NCBI RefSeq assembly: GCF_025118155.1
Contig: NW_026251441.1
Location: 1-64,000 of the forward strand
DNA: 64,000 bases
Direction of reading: 5' to 3'
Source of the DNA: Cokeromyces recurvatus
Lineage: Eukaryota; Mucoromycota; Mucoromycetes; Mucorales; Mucoraceae
Each line of letters starts with the position of its first letter. The first letter of the stretch is position 1. Positions 48,088-60,590 of the stretch are shown in pieces. The notes beneath the pieces were generated by a model. That model ran no database searches and was not told the DNA's origin. It saw only the letters and a list, made by a program, of their open reading frames with translations. Both the position numbers and the translations under genes were made by a program.

Positions 48088-49369
48088 ATTGAATATAAAT
48101 AATTTTGAAATATGTATATCTTTTTTTTTTTTTTTTTACCAAAGGCGATTGTAAGATGCTTGTTATCTAAAAGGCCACCAATAGCATATGCACGTCGAGA
48201 AGGAGGAATTCCCTGAATAGTAGGTATTGTCCAAGCCCAAGTTTTAGTATCCAAAATAGCAATAGTATTTAAATATTCTCTTGTTTGTTGTGAACTTCTA
48301 TCATTGCCTAGTAATAAATAAATAAAAATTGTATTCGTTAATTGATTTTTTTTTATTTATATCATAGTTCAATCTGTATGCATTTACCTCCAAAAATAAT
48401 AATTTTATCATCATCAGCTTTTTATATATAAGGAAAGAAAGAATATTAGGATTTAATATTAAATTATAATCAAATTAAATTTACTTACTAACAACAGAAA
48501 CAAAATCAGAAGTAGCAGAAGGGAAATGTCCGTTGTAATCAGTAACATTACGCACAACCCAATTATTAGAAGGTGGATCATAAAGCCAGACTTGATCCAT
48601 GCCTGCAAGAGTAGGCTCTTCTGCGCCTACAATAATACCGCCAACAACAACAATCTGTCCATTACTAGAATTTTTGAATGTACATGATTAAAATATTAGA
48701 GTAGTACAAAATAAATAAATAAATAAAATACCTTAAAATAGAAGCAGAATGACCATAACGTCCCAATGGAGTTGGTTGTAGAACAGTTGATTTGAAGTTA
48801 GCATCTAAAACATGTAAATCGTTCAAAAAAAGAGGTCCATTAGGGCTCTGAATAGCTCCACCATAGATATAGGTACGTTGATTCTTTTTATCATATGTAG
48901 CAGAAAAGAACTGTCTGTTATAAATAAAATCAGGAGGAGGAGGGGAACTAACGTTGGCATTGTTGCCAGCAAAGGGAGTCCATCTTTGAGAAGCAAAATT
49001 ATAAGAGTGAATTTGAAGAGGTAAACCTCGACCAAACGTTTCATTTGACATACCACCTAATAAAATCATATTTTGATTATCAGCTGTAATATAAGCTTGA
49101 CCATATAAAGTGCCATTAAGTGGATTCATTTGAGGAACAATCTCCCAGCTGTAAGAAGTGTTAGTCTGAGTTAGCTTGTAGAAATCGTTTGTATATAATT
49201 CAGTCGCATTTTCACCACCAAAGATATATAATGAATTTCCACTTTGCGCATATTGCATACCCCCCTTAAATGGAAGTGTATTCATAAAAGAAGGGACATA
49301 AAAATAAGCTTCTGCTAGCTGAAGTTGAGCAAGAAGTATTGCTGTTAGAAAGAATATCAAATTCTTCAT
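46367..49369 (-). CDS. Kelch-propeller membrane protein with a DEG/ENaC-like module
   Basis: About 890 aa in five exons. Start 49369 gives a signal peptide (MKNLIFFLTAILLAQLQLAEA). The ectodomain has at least five kelch blades: SGNSLYIFGGENATELY, NQNMILLGGMSNETFG, RTYIYGGAIQSPNGP, NGQIVVVGGIIVGAEE, DDDKIIIFGG. A first membrane helix (GLIAGVTVAAVVLLVIILFL) follows. Then come a second helix (IISQIFFLFIFVMFLYFVI), a ~250-residue segment with conserved-looking Cys (VRFCFDGF, VSCQTDIGYSC, NCYLF), a third helix (LVNALGFVGGIFGLLVAAQ) and a cytosolic tail. The helix-ectodomain-helix layout recalls DEG/ENaC channel subunits, but I see no proof. Unnamed; similar kelch-membrane proteins are likely in other Mucoromycota. 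An intron near 48052-48085 holds a 34-bp A tract. Confidence 0.8.
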
Positions 49370-51236
49370 AATGAGGCTGTATCTCAATTTCTATTTTTTT
49401 TTCTAAATATGCTGGATCCAAATATATAACGACTTCAAGGAAGAAAGGAAAAAGGAATATAAAAGGGAAAATATAAAATATTGAGGAATTTAATAAGAGA
49501 GAAGAAAAAGAAGAAGAAGGAGGGGGGGAGGGGATACAAACGAAAATAATAAAAAGTAGAAAAGAGGGAGTCGTAGTGTACATAGTAAATCAACTTGGGT
49601 ACCCGAAAACAAATAAAATTTCATTATATTTAGGGAGGTAGTACATACTTGAGTGGCCGAGACTTTAACATGAGATTTTACTGTATTTGTATTTTAGTAC
49701 CTAATTGTTAAATAATAATAATAAAATCAAGCTTATTTCTATATAAAAGAAAACAAAAAAAAGTCTATCTCACTTTGAAGCACGTGCTACATTTTTAGTT
49801 AACAATAAAAATGTTTATTTAAATAAAGCCTTTATAATTCGAGGTAATTCTCGAATTCGGAAAAAGAATATCAGCATGTAATCTTGTGGATTATCTAATG
49901 TGGGCTTTGTTATTATAAGCCTCACCACTTTTTTGTAATTCATATTTCTTTTTATAGTAGCTTCCTTTCTCTGTTAGACTACTTAAGAATAAAAATAATT
50001 CTTAACATTCTTCTGTAGTTTTTTATATTTGAAAATAAATCATTCGCTTACGTCTTTAAACAATGCAATAATAGGTTAAAAGAAGTTATCATAATATATC
50101 CTTTTTCTTTATCTGCCACTGAAGTGCAATTAATTGATAAGGCTTTTCACTATTTTATTCAGAACCAAATAAAGCTTACCATAGATTAATTTAGTTGGAA
50201 AAATTCTTCGATGTTAACTTAAAATAGTTGGTCTATTATTTTTGCCCTTTTTTTTTTTTTAATCTTTGAACAAATAATGAAGCATATTACGTTTAAACTT
50301 GAAAAACGTAATAAATATAATATTAAAAATGAAATATTATTAATAGAGATACATGTAAGAGTATATGCATATATATGTGCATATGTATATGTTTATTTGC
50401 TTTTTTGCTCCCACATCATTTGTATATTAACTTGAATAGTTTGTCTACCAATCATACATCAGACAGTATGTGAGGAGTTAGATCTATTCTTTTACTATAA
50501 ATACCTATTTTTTGTATGTTTTCAGATTAAAATAATTTGTCTTTAAGTCGCATATAGTGACAAACAGATATATTTCTCGTTATTCAAAGTAATCATTAAA
50601 TGTCAAATTCCGGCGGGAGTACTTCTTTTAACATTTTTTTTTTTTTTGGCAACAAGGAAACCATTGTTTTACTGTGAAGAATGCCTATAAATGTGAAAAA
50701 AGTAATAAAAAAAATGACAGAGCCTGAAGCAAGCACTTTTTAAAAAACATGCTAGAAAATTTCGTATCATTATCTTGAAAACATGATACAAACAATCAGG
50801 AATCTAAGTCTAATAATGACTTAAACATAGTTCCCAATTAGGAGTGTGTTTTAAATCTATTCTTAAAATATGAAAGAAACTTAGCTAAGGAAACCTTACC
50901 AATATATCTCTAGATATTGAAAAAATTTAATTGAAATGATTTCCTAATTTTTTTTAAACGAAGTCAAAAGTATTGAAAAATGCCCATATTAAAAATGGGG
51001 TAACTATAAGATTAAACGCATGCTTAAAAAGCTATTCAAAGATCATTTTAATTCGTTGGGAAGCATATTTTTTTTGAATAGTATTCAGTAAGGGTTGATT
51101 ACAAGAATTACGCCAAAATGAAGTCTATCTTACATAGTAGTAAGCAAACTACTAGAATTAAAAAAAAAATAGATTAAAATAGGTTTTACTTTATTATTAT
51201 CTTACCCAGCATGAAATTAATAATACATGGTTTTTT

Positions 51237-51269
<33 letters not shown>

Positions 51270-51596
51270 CGCTTTACATCATTACAGAATTGGAAACAAT
51301 AAAAAGTATGTCTTCTATGCTATTACACTACAATGAAAATATGCGTACACATGATTTATATACATTTATAAATAAATATAAAGGCAGCATAAATTTGCTA
51401 ATGAGCTAAATCTTAATAAAATTATAGTAAAAAAAATAATCCATTTATTATTAAAGTAGATAAGAAAACACACACACACACACAAAAAGTACTATCTACA
51501 ATTCCTTTACAGAAATAAAAATGTACAAATATGGCTTTTTATTTACATAATTATTTTATTCATTATTATACTTCATCTTCTTATGCGTAATATTAC
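49370..51596. other. Long intergenic region with no gene seen
   Basis: 5' flank of the kelch gene, AT-rich with T and A tracts (including 29 A at 51241-51269). No conserved protein segment on either strand. Confidence 0.55.
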
Positions 51597-52070
51597 TTAG
51601 AAGGTACGACCATTATCATTACTTCCTCCAGAAGGATTATTATGTCCTCCAGAAAACTTTCCAGCTAATCGTTCCAACATATTTTCAATTTTATCAGCTA
51701 ATGACTCATCACCTTGTTGTTGTTGGTCATAAACCTGTTGGTTTTGATCACCATATTGAGTGCCATATTGTTGATCACTACTAAACTGCATTTGACCAGT
51801 AGGTTGATCTAAACTAGTGTCGTGTTGACCACTATACTGATCTCCATGTTGTGCTTGATCATAGCTAGGGTTCTGTCCAACACCATAGTTATAGGATGCA
51901 CTATTAGTAGACAAATCACCGTCATAACCATTACTCAATTCAGTGTTTTGAGAAGGATATGAGTTATTTTGTTGATTAATATCATCATAAAAATCCTGTT
52001 GTTGATTACCACCGTTAAGGTTGTTATCAAGGCCAGAAGTAGCAGTTCGACTACGCGTATTATAGGGCAT
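51597..52070 (-). CDS. Low-complexity Gln/Asn/Ser/Gly-rich protein (157 aa)
   Basis: Single frame from ATG 52070 (MPYNTRSRTATSG). It is rich in Gln, Asn, Tyr, Gly and Asp, with repeated YGxQ/DQxxQ elements (QQYGTQYGDQNQQVYDQQQQ), and ends in a short predicted helix DKIENMLERLAGKF followed by a Gly/Asn tail. No family recognised. The composition is prion-like, and the amphipathic helix could be the only folded part. The sustained frame and codon use support it being coding. Confidence 0.6.
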   Translation of the reverse strand: MPYNTRSRTATSGLDNNLNGGNQQQDFYDDINQQNNSYPSQNTELSNGYDGDLSTNSASYNYGVGQNPSYDQAQHGDQYSGQHDTSLDQPTGQMQFSSDQQYGTQYGDQNQQVYDQQQQGDESLADKIENMLERLAGKFSGGHNNPSGGSNDNGRTF

Positions 52071-54098
52071 TTTTTATTTTTACGTATTTAACTGTATAAA
52101 CAATAAGAAAAAAAAAAGAAGAAAATTTCAGGATGGCTCGTGTTTTTTTTACCTATTTATCTTTTTTTTTTTTTTTTTTTTTCTTTTTATGTTACAGACT
52201 TATGCGAAACCCTTTAAATTAAAGATATATGAGACTAAACTGTTTCTGATATTGTAAATTTTTGATGTTCAGATAATTACATAATGACCCAAAACAAAGA
52301 CAATTAAAAATGATCTCCAGTCGCACATGAATAAGATTTATAATTTTGATGCCTGTAAACGGGTGCTCAAAATACTTTTTAAAAATCTTTAGTCTATTTT
52401 CTTTTCTTGATATTCACATATTTGCCAAATTATTTCATGAACGTTTACATGCATTAAAATAATGAAGGTAGTCACTTTTATTCAAGTAATTAATTAAGTA
52501 GCTATTACGTACTTATCATTCATCTTCACAGTGAGGAAGCTATCAGTAAATATCTTAAGTTTACCAATGTGTATCATTGACGTTAGCTTTACATCCCTTG
52601 AGCTTCGGCAAATAGTAAACCATCAAGAAGAAGAAAAAAAAAACCTTCTTTTTTATTCTCCATTTTCACTTCTTATTTTAATGTGTATAAAATTATATCT
52701 GTTTGGAGATACTAAATAGTATGATCAAATTAAAATATTTTCAATTTTAAACACTTTTTATTTATTTATTTGTATTTGTAGCTTTCTTCTTTCTTTAGCT
52801 GACCCATGCATTTATGGTATTGCTTATTTATTTAATATCTTTTTGTCTGATATGATTCTTAATTACTCGAATATAATAATAAAATATCATTTAGAATATA
52901 TATGCTTGAAAGATTTGATCCAATGTACGCACATAATGTAAAATGTATACCGTATTGTTTGGACTAGCTCGATATAAAAGAAAAAGACTAATAGTTATAA
53001 AGAAAGAGATGTTATAAAATAGATACCCGAGTTAAAACAATATGCGGCAAAATAGCCAGTTATCTCATATTTCAAGGGGAAAGTGAGTTTGTAACCATCA
53101 GCGTATATATGGGCATATTAGCCGTATGCGTTGGGGACTAACTCATATTTGGACGATTGACACTGGGCCTTGGTAGATCTTTAGACAGACAATCATCTAA
53201 CTAACTAATTGGTTACGTTCAATTTAAGCTATAGATAAATACATATTATGGCCTATTCCAATCCTAATGTAACAGGAAGAAAGGAAAGTATAGACCTTAG
53301 CAACACTCTAATTAATTAGTTAGATAGATTTTGTTGCATAGAGTCTTTGCAAATAGTTTGGAAGGACTGAATATCAGGAATATTATAAATTGTTGTTATA
53401 GAACATAAAATCCAAACAGGAGATTTCGAGATTTTTATACCATTGGAGGAGCATAGATAGAAGAATGTCATTAGCGTTTCGTAATGAATGGAGCAGGAAT
53501 TTTGCTTGTAAAAGCTGCACCCTTTCTCTCATAGTTGATTGTTCAACAAAATACAACATCACCTTTGCGGAGAACCGGGCATAGTCCAACTACAGTTTTT
53601 ACACTTTGTGTTCATGTATTATCATTTCTTTTCTAGACAAATCAAGAATGAAATGCAGATACTATATTAGATTTATATTGAACGATGTAAACTGTCAATT
53701 TAGATCCTTCTCTCTTTACTTTAGATTATAGTGCATCCATTCATTATGACAGGATAAACGTCACAACTATATAGATGTTGTTGTAGTCATTTTGATAAAA
53801 CGGTTAATAAACTAGAGATGTTTGATAAATTTTTGATAATAATTGATTATGCTTTCATGTATATAAAATATAAAGTTGATTTGTATTAAAGGGGGTTGAA
53901 TTCAGAATCACTTTTTTTAAAAAAAAAAAAAAAATAATAATAATACTTTATTTGATTAGAAAACTTAATGCTTAACTTTTGGTATGTGCTATCAACAGTG
54001 TCTACAATTTACGAAAATAAACAAAAAGGGAAAGAATCTAAATTGGCATCTTACTGTGTCCAAGATTAAATTAACTATAGCATCTGCGTTTCATCTAG

Positions 54099-54132
<34 letters not shown>

Positions 54133-54324
54133 AGTGTCTTTAAATAATTTTCTATTGGCCCTTAATTTGAATATTTGGGATGAATGACTAATGATAAATT
54201 ATTTGCTCATTGGATAACTTAAACTACCACCTCTATAGCTACCTGTTGTGACTAGTTTCTTATTTACTTTAGAAAAATAGAAATAACGCGTATGAAATAG
54301 ATTTATTTTCTTTATTTTTATAAA
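52071..54324. other. Intergenic region with a possible LINE remnant
   Basis: AT-rich. The only protein-like signal is at 53383-53589 (listed separately). A tracts near 53919 and 54100-54130. Confidence 0.55.
53383..53589 (-). pseudogene. Possible remnant of a non-LTR retrotransposon ORF
   Basis: A 68-codon frame contains RERVQLLQAKFLLHSLRNAND, similar in pattern to the region after the reverse transcriptase core in fungal LINE-like elements (R-QLLQAKFLxRS). Nothing else of an RT is seen on either side. Weak call. Confidence 0.3.
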
Positions 54325-55248
54325 ATGTCAAGTAGTGAGAAATATAAAAACCTTAAGGTTAAAGAATTACAAGGTAAAGCAAAACAAAATGAAATAAAAA
54401 AAAGAAAACAAAAAACATTTTCTCATTTGTTTTACAATAGAATTATTACAAAAATATAATCTTCCTCATACAGGAAAGAAGGAAGAATTGATTGAACGTC
54501 TTGTAAAATACAATGAGAAACAAGAGCTAGCTTCTTTGGAAGATGAATTTGGTGATCTTGATGAGTTTGATGAATCTAAAGTCAACTTAGAGTAAGAATA
54601 ATAGAATCTAGGAATCAATTATGTATTTATATAGTTTATAGTGATATTCCAGAAACTGGTAAATCTATTGAAGATTTAACAAATACTGAATTAGAAGATA
54701 TTGTAGATATTAAAAATAGTGATACTACACGAAAAGAAGATTCCAAAAAGACTAAATCATCGGAAACTCTTGCTATAAATAATAATGTAGTTGTTAAACC
54801 TAATTCCAACTTTAAATATACACCCATCACATTTGATAAAGGGCCATCTGATACTAATGTAACTAAAAAGACTGAAACATCAATAAATAAGCCTGTAATT
54901 TCGACAGAGAAAAAGAATGATAAAGGAAAACTCATGAATGATGCAGAAAAAGCATTAGAACGTGCAAAAAGATTTGGAATTCAATTAAATGAATCAACCA
55001 AAAAAGAAATTCGTGCACAACGATTCGGTATTGCTGCTACAAGTGACGTGGATGATAAAACTACTATAAAAAAAGCCACCAAGTTAGGCGTTGATCCTGA
55101 AGTACTTAAAAAGCGAGCAGAACGATTTGGTGTTTCATCTACAGCTACTAAAGGAAAAGTATCTGTAGTAGCTGATCCTCTTGAAGAAGAGAAAAAGAGA
55201 AAAAGAGCTGAACGCTTTAATGTAAATAAAAAGCAAAAAACGGAGTAA
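54325..55248 (+). CDS. THO1: SAP-domain mRNA export protein (SARNP/Tho1)
   Basis: RNA-binding partner of the TREX/DEAD-box (Sub2/UAP56) export system. Exons 54325-54373, 54441-54591 and 54642-55248 give 268 aa. The N-terminal SAP motif is KYKNLKVKELQELLQKYNLP with GKKEELIERLVKYN. An acidic linker follows. The C-terminus has four repeats of the [K/R]RAxRFG type (LERAKRFGIQL, IRAQRFGIAA, KKRAERFGVS, RKRAERFNVN), the Tho1/SARNP RNA/UAP56-binding motif. Confidence 0.92.
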
Positions 55249-55357
55249 ATAAAAATTTATTGAAAAAAAAAAAAATAAAATAAAATAAAAAATAAATAAA
55301 AAAGTAAGAAAGAAAGAAAAAAAGATCATTTTTCTTCTCTTTGAAAATAAGCACAAT

Positions 55358-56546
55358 ATGAAAATAGGTACAAAAATAATACATGATTATATCTAGAAAA
55401 TGATTAATAATAAAAATTAAAAATAAAAGCATGTTGTCAATTTGATCCTAAATGGGGTGATGTAGAAGGGAACATGAATAAAGCTTCATCATTATTAAGA
55501 GAGTAATACATGCATAATACAGATATATATATATAGCTATACTAATGAAGTATATTTTCTTCTTCTATAGGTATAAAGAAGGAGATATCGATATATTGAT
55601 ATTACCTGAAATGGCCTTTACAGGTTTGTGTATAAATATTAAGTTTAATTCTATGTATCTTACGTAATATAGGCTATGTGTTTAATAGTATTGAGGAAAT
55701 TATGCCTTATCTAGAGGATTCAGAAAAGGGACCTACAGTAAAATGGGCAAAAGAGCAAGGTACGAAGAAATTAGAGGTTAAGATGTAAATACTAAATACT
55801 AGAGAAACAATAGCAATTCGATTAAAATGTTTTGTGATTGTTGGCTATCCTCAAAAGAAAGGTAAACTAAAAGGACAGTAAAATAGTATCCAGTATAGAA
55901 TTTTAATATTATGTAATATGTAATATATATATATTTATATAGACCAATTCAATTATAATAGTATATGTTGTGTTAATTCAAATGGTGAAGTCATATTGAC
56001 ATATCAAAAATCTTTCCTATATGAAACAGATGAAAATTGGGCCACTGAAGGCTCTGGCTTTATATCAACACATATCAACGGCCTAGGCAAAGTAATACAT
56101 ACAGTCATCTATATATATATATATTTATATTTATACATTTGTATACTAATACTAATAGTATCTAATAATAGGTTGGATTTGGTATCTGTATGGATTTAAA
56201 CCCTTATAAATTCAAAGCAAATTTTTATGATTATGAATTTGCAAATTATCATCTAAATCAAGATACAGAAATTATATTATGTAGTATGGCTTGGTTAAAG
56301 AGTAAAGAAGATAATGATATGAACAATTATAGTATTGCCAATACAGTCAAGTATTGGGCATCAAGATTATTGCCTCTTATGAAAACAAAGAAGCATGTTA
56401 TCTTTGTTGCATGTAATAGAACAGGATCAGAAAGAGGAAGTGAATTTGCTGGTTTAAGCTGTGTTATGGATATCTCGAATGAAAAGATTTTTATTTTAGA
56501 TACTATGAAATCTAATACAATAGGCGTTATGATTGTTGAAATATAA
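55358..56546 (+). CDS. NTA1: Protein N-terminal Asn/Gln amidohydrolase (Nta1)
   Basis: Nitrilase-superfamily enzyme that deamidates N-terminal Asn and Gln, feeding the N-end rule. Seven exons (55358-55367, 55430-55502, 55571-55623, 55673-55759, 55814-55861, 55943-56091, 56172-56546) give 264 aa. Catalytic triad: Glu in ILPEMAFTGYVF, Lys in YQKSFLYETDENWA, Cys in GFGICMDLNPYKF. The start MKI + ACCQFDPKWGDVEGN uses a 10-bp first exon. The C-terminus is shorter than in budding yeast Nta1. Confidence 0.93.
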
Positions 56547-56551
56547 TTTAT

Positions 56552-58181
56552 TTATTGATAAAAATCATTATCCTTAATAGCAGTTTCATCTTCTTTATAA
56601 ATTTTAATTGTCTTATCTGCTTCACCTGTAATTAAACGGGTTCCAGTTCTATCAAATGTACTACAAAATATGCCTGCTTCAGCATCAAGTGAACCAGGTT
56701 GAACAGTGGTATCCATGGATTGAAAATTATAACCTGATCTCCAATCATTGAAACTTAATGATCCATCATCACCACCAGAAAAGATGACGCCATCTTGATT
56801 AATAGATAAAGTATTGATAATAGCTTTCTTTCTTTCATAATTTTGCATAAACATTCCTTCAGGACATTTCCATCCTTTTACTGCATCTGCACTACCACTA
56901 ACAAAGCCAAACTCGGTAGGATGAATAGCAAGAGCACGAACACTCTTTTTATGATGAGTCAAGACACCCATCGTTTTACCTGCAGCAAGATCCCATAATC
57001 GTATCGTATTATCCATAGAACCTGTAATTACTTGTGGGTCTGCTTCTTGACATTTAACAGCAGAGACTGTGCTTGTATGACCTGTCAAAACATGAATAGC
57101 TTGTTTGGTTCTCATATCCCAAACTCGTGCTGTTGCATCTCGTCCTGATGTCACAAGAACGTCCAATGTTGGATGTATACTTAAAGAGTAAACACCTGAT
57201 AAATGTCCATGATAATGACGAATAACCTTATTTTGTTCTAAATCCCAACATTTAACCATTTTATCTTCACCACATGAAAAGAGGTAGGGATGTCTTGGAG
57301 AGACTTCTAATCCACGTACTGTAGCGATATGACCTGTAAGTGAAAGTTTTAAAGTACCTGATGCCAGATCCCAAATCTTAATAGTACGATCACCTGCACC
57401 TGTTGCAAACCATTTATTTCCTGGCTCTACTGTAACAGCACGAACCCAACCTAAATGACCACTGATGACACGCATGAGTTTCCAGGGCGCATGCCAAACA
57501 GGTCGAATGATCTTTGCCCGTGCTCTACGAACAAGCGAACCACTGCCAGCTAATGTATCTCCAAAAATCTCTGATCTAAATTGGTCTTTTCCACGAATAG
57601 CAACAACTCCTTCATTCTTATCAGCCCTAATAAATGCCCATTATTAAAATTGTCCTCTAATTTGTTTACACTCTTTTTTTTTTTTCATTTCTTTTTACAT
57701 TAAAGATTTTTCAGGTATAGATTCAATGAGTTTAGACATTGGAGTCTTTTCATCGTCTGTATTATTTTTAGCCTCTTCAATTGTTGTTGACTTTGCTTTC
57801 ATACGAGCTTTGGCTGCTTCTTTTTGTTGTTTGATTAGTGCTTCCGGAAGTATACGAAGATGTTCGTATTCATCATGAATTTTACTAATTAATTTGACAC
57901 GTTGGCTATACATCCAAATAAGCATTAATATTCCTTACTTATTTTCAATTTTGTGAGGTTTTTTCTTTATTTTATTTTTTCTTGTTTTTTTTTTCTTGTT
58001 TTTTTTTTTCTTTTTCTTACCTTTCTTGTTCATCCATTGCAGCTTGACTATATTCTGTTGAGAACATAATTCTTGTTTTTTTAGCCGAATTTGATAAAAT
58101 GGTATCCATTTTTTTAATTGGTGAATCATTAGTTTCCATTAGAACATCTTCTTTAGGTGCTGATCGTTTTGTGGCAACCAT
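56552..58181 (-). CDS. PRP46: Prp46/PLRG1, spliceosomal WD40 protein
   Basis: Core member of the Prp19-associated (NTC) complex needed for spliceosome activation. Minus-strand exons: [19 protein letters not shown] and [15 protein letters not shown] (58181-58020), [22 protein letters not shown]... (about 57910-57700), and the WD40 exon containing [19 protein letters not shown]. Seven blades are visible, such as [59 protein letters not shown] and [21 protein letters not shown], then [19 protein letters not shown]. The end FYQ lies at 56552. Convergent with NTA1 (5 bp between stops). Confidence 0.95.
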
Positions 58182-60458
58182 AATATTTAATTCTATAAAT
58201 GCTTATAATTAAAAAGAGATCAAATAGTACATAAAACTTTTTTTTTTTTCTACTTAACTGAATTTTGCGTCATCTGTTTTAAAGACCGCTAGAATTACTT
58301 TTGCGATTGCTCTACTACTCTAATCTAGTCCTCTTCACCCTAAATAATGTTTTCACTATACAATGTTTGCATAATGGATTATGAAGTAATAAATTCAATA
58401 TTGAGAAAATATTACTCTCTGTGACTTGATGAAGAAGTAGGATAGTTATATAAAATAAGGATATTTATACAAAATTTTGAGAAATTCTGAAATACAATAT
58501 CCTCACTTGGAAAGATACAATCAAAGAACATTTATTAACGGTTTTTTTTTTTTTTTTTTTTTTTTTAGGTCAAATTGTGCAATGATAAAAATGAAAGCTT
58601 GATTCAAAATACATATCTAGAAAAGGAATGATAGAGGTACTGATTGATTTATATTAATCACTAAATGATTTAAGTGATAACGACTCAAAATACATGCAAA
58701 GGAAATGGACTCTAAATCATATCACGATATGCTATTTGTCTTTATTTACTTATTTTGATTAGTTTAAAAGCCTTATCTAATTTTTATTTAACTGATAAAT
58801 ACTGTAGATAATTAGATCAATAAAGGCATGAAACTAAGAGAAGCAAAAGATATATAAATATTTGTATTTTGATTCATCTAATATCTTTTTATAATAAATT
58901 TACTTTTTCAATGCCCAAGAAGGCAATTGATTATAGTTCAAAGACTATTTACTGTTTTAAAGCAACGGATAAAGGATGAAGAAGGTATATATTTAAAATA
59001 ACTTTGATTGAATATTTGTACATTAAATTTATTTACCTTTTGTATAATAGGTGTACATTGTAGAAATTATTAAAGACCTGGACACAGGTCGAAAATTTTA
59101 AAATATACTAGCTAATCATAACATGAAACCAATGTTTTATTTGTATACATAAAGAAATACATATTATTTTGAATTTTTGTAGTTATAGCTTACGATAGCT
59201 GTTAAATTGGTTCAAAATATGAGATGAATAATACAGGAGAGTAGACTTTAAAAAAGAAAACAAAGAAGATGAAGGCATGAAGTTCTACTGGTAAATAAGA
59301 AAACGCTTATATGTGTGTTTAAGTTGCCACTAATATGGTTAAAAATCCACAAAATCTTTTCAATATGCTAACAAAGTAGCGCGGGATGTCCGAGGTATTT
59401 CGAATGCATACTACCGTTAAACTTGATGTCGTTGTAAAACCAAAGTACAAAAAGGTTCTAAAGGGAAAAGAAAAGTATCACAATTGTTAAAGATATAAGA
59501 ATAAACAGTGCCATTAGATCTCAATTTTTTTGTCAATTACTATATTATATGTCACTCTAAGAAAGTAGTCAGTAAAACTTAATTCATATATTCTTAGTTA
59601 TTCGGGAAAAAAAACTCAGCAAATACAAATACTCGTCCTAAAAAATCCTTTGGTAATGTAGAATAGTTTTTTCTGATGGTATTTAAAAATACAATATATT
59701 ATCGAAAGCTTATCTGTACTAGAATATTGCTTATGCTTAACTGTTACATATGTTGAACTCTCTATGATATACACTAACATGATAATTGAGATTTTTGAAT
59801 CACGAGTTATAGCGCATCTTCTTCATGTTTTAAAATCAGTTTTCTCTAAAAAATAAAAATAGTTTATACTAATATTGTTAATAGCAAGGAAAAATTACTA
59901 GCTAACTGCGTATTATGTCCTTGTACTACTCCAATATGTAAACTTCTTTCTTGCTTAAAAAGTTATAAAAATGAATATTGTTATTAAATATGTATGCAGA
60001 AGCAAACTTACGTGGTCATAAAAGTTAAAAATATATTTGGAAATTAAGAAAATGCTATTGAATATTGTTGTCAAACACTTTTACAAGTACTTTTATAAGC
60101 AAGTGTATTAATGTCTGATATAACTTTAGTGAGTTTTGCAGCTTCATCTGGTTCCTATCTATGTATGTTCATTTTTTTTTTTGACATATAATGAAAAAGT
60201 AGCACGATAAACAAAAACAACAGGTTCAACAACAATACTAAGGGCGTTGCACTTCTCCCCGTCTACTTCCATTGTTTCTTAGTTTATTTATATTGTTTCC
60301 ATTATCCTCGAAGAAATGGACATTCATATATAAATTCGAAGTCTTTTTTTGCTACTGCTGAATCAAAGTTAATCTTTTGATACAAAGAAGGCTTTAATAT
60401 GCTTTGTACAGTTTTCAACCTTCAAAGTATGAAAATTAGTAAGTGATATGTTTTTGCA

Positions 60459-60500
<42 letters not shown>

Positions 60501-60590
60501 TACATAGATAAAATATGTCACCAACTTTTGGTAATAGAAAGTTAGAGTTTGCTAATCTTATATACACTGATACTCATATTGTACATACTG
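58182..60590. other. Gene-poor region with a TA microsatellite
   Basis: No gene seen. A T tract lies at 58541-58566 and (TA)n at about 60464-60497. Confidence 0.55.
60464..60497. repeat. (TA)n microsatellite
   Basis: Uninterrupted TA dinucleotides, about 17 units, about 95 bp left of the inverted-repeat element. Confidence 0.85.
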
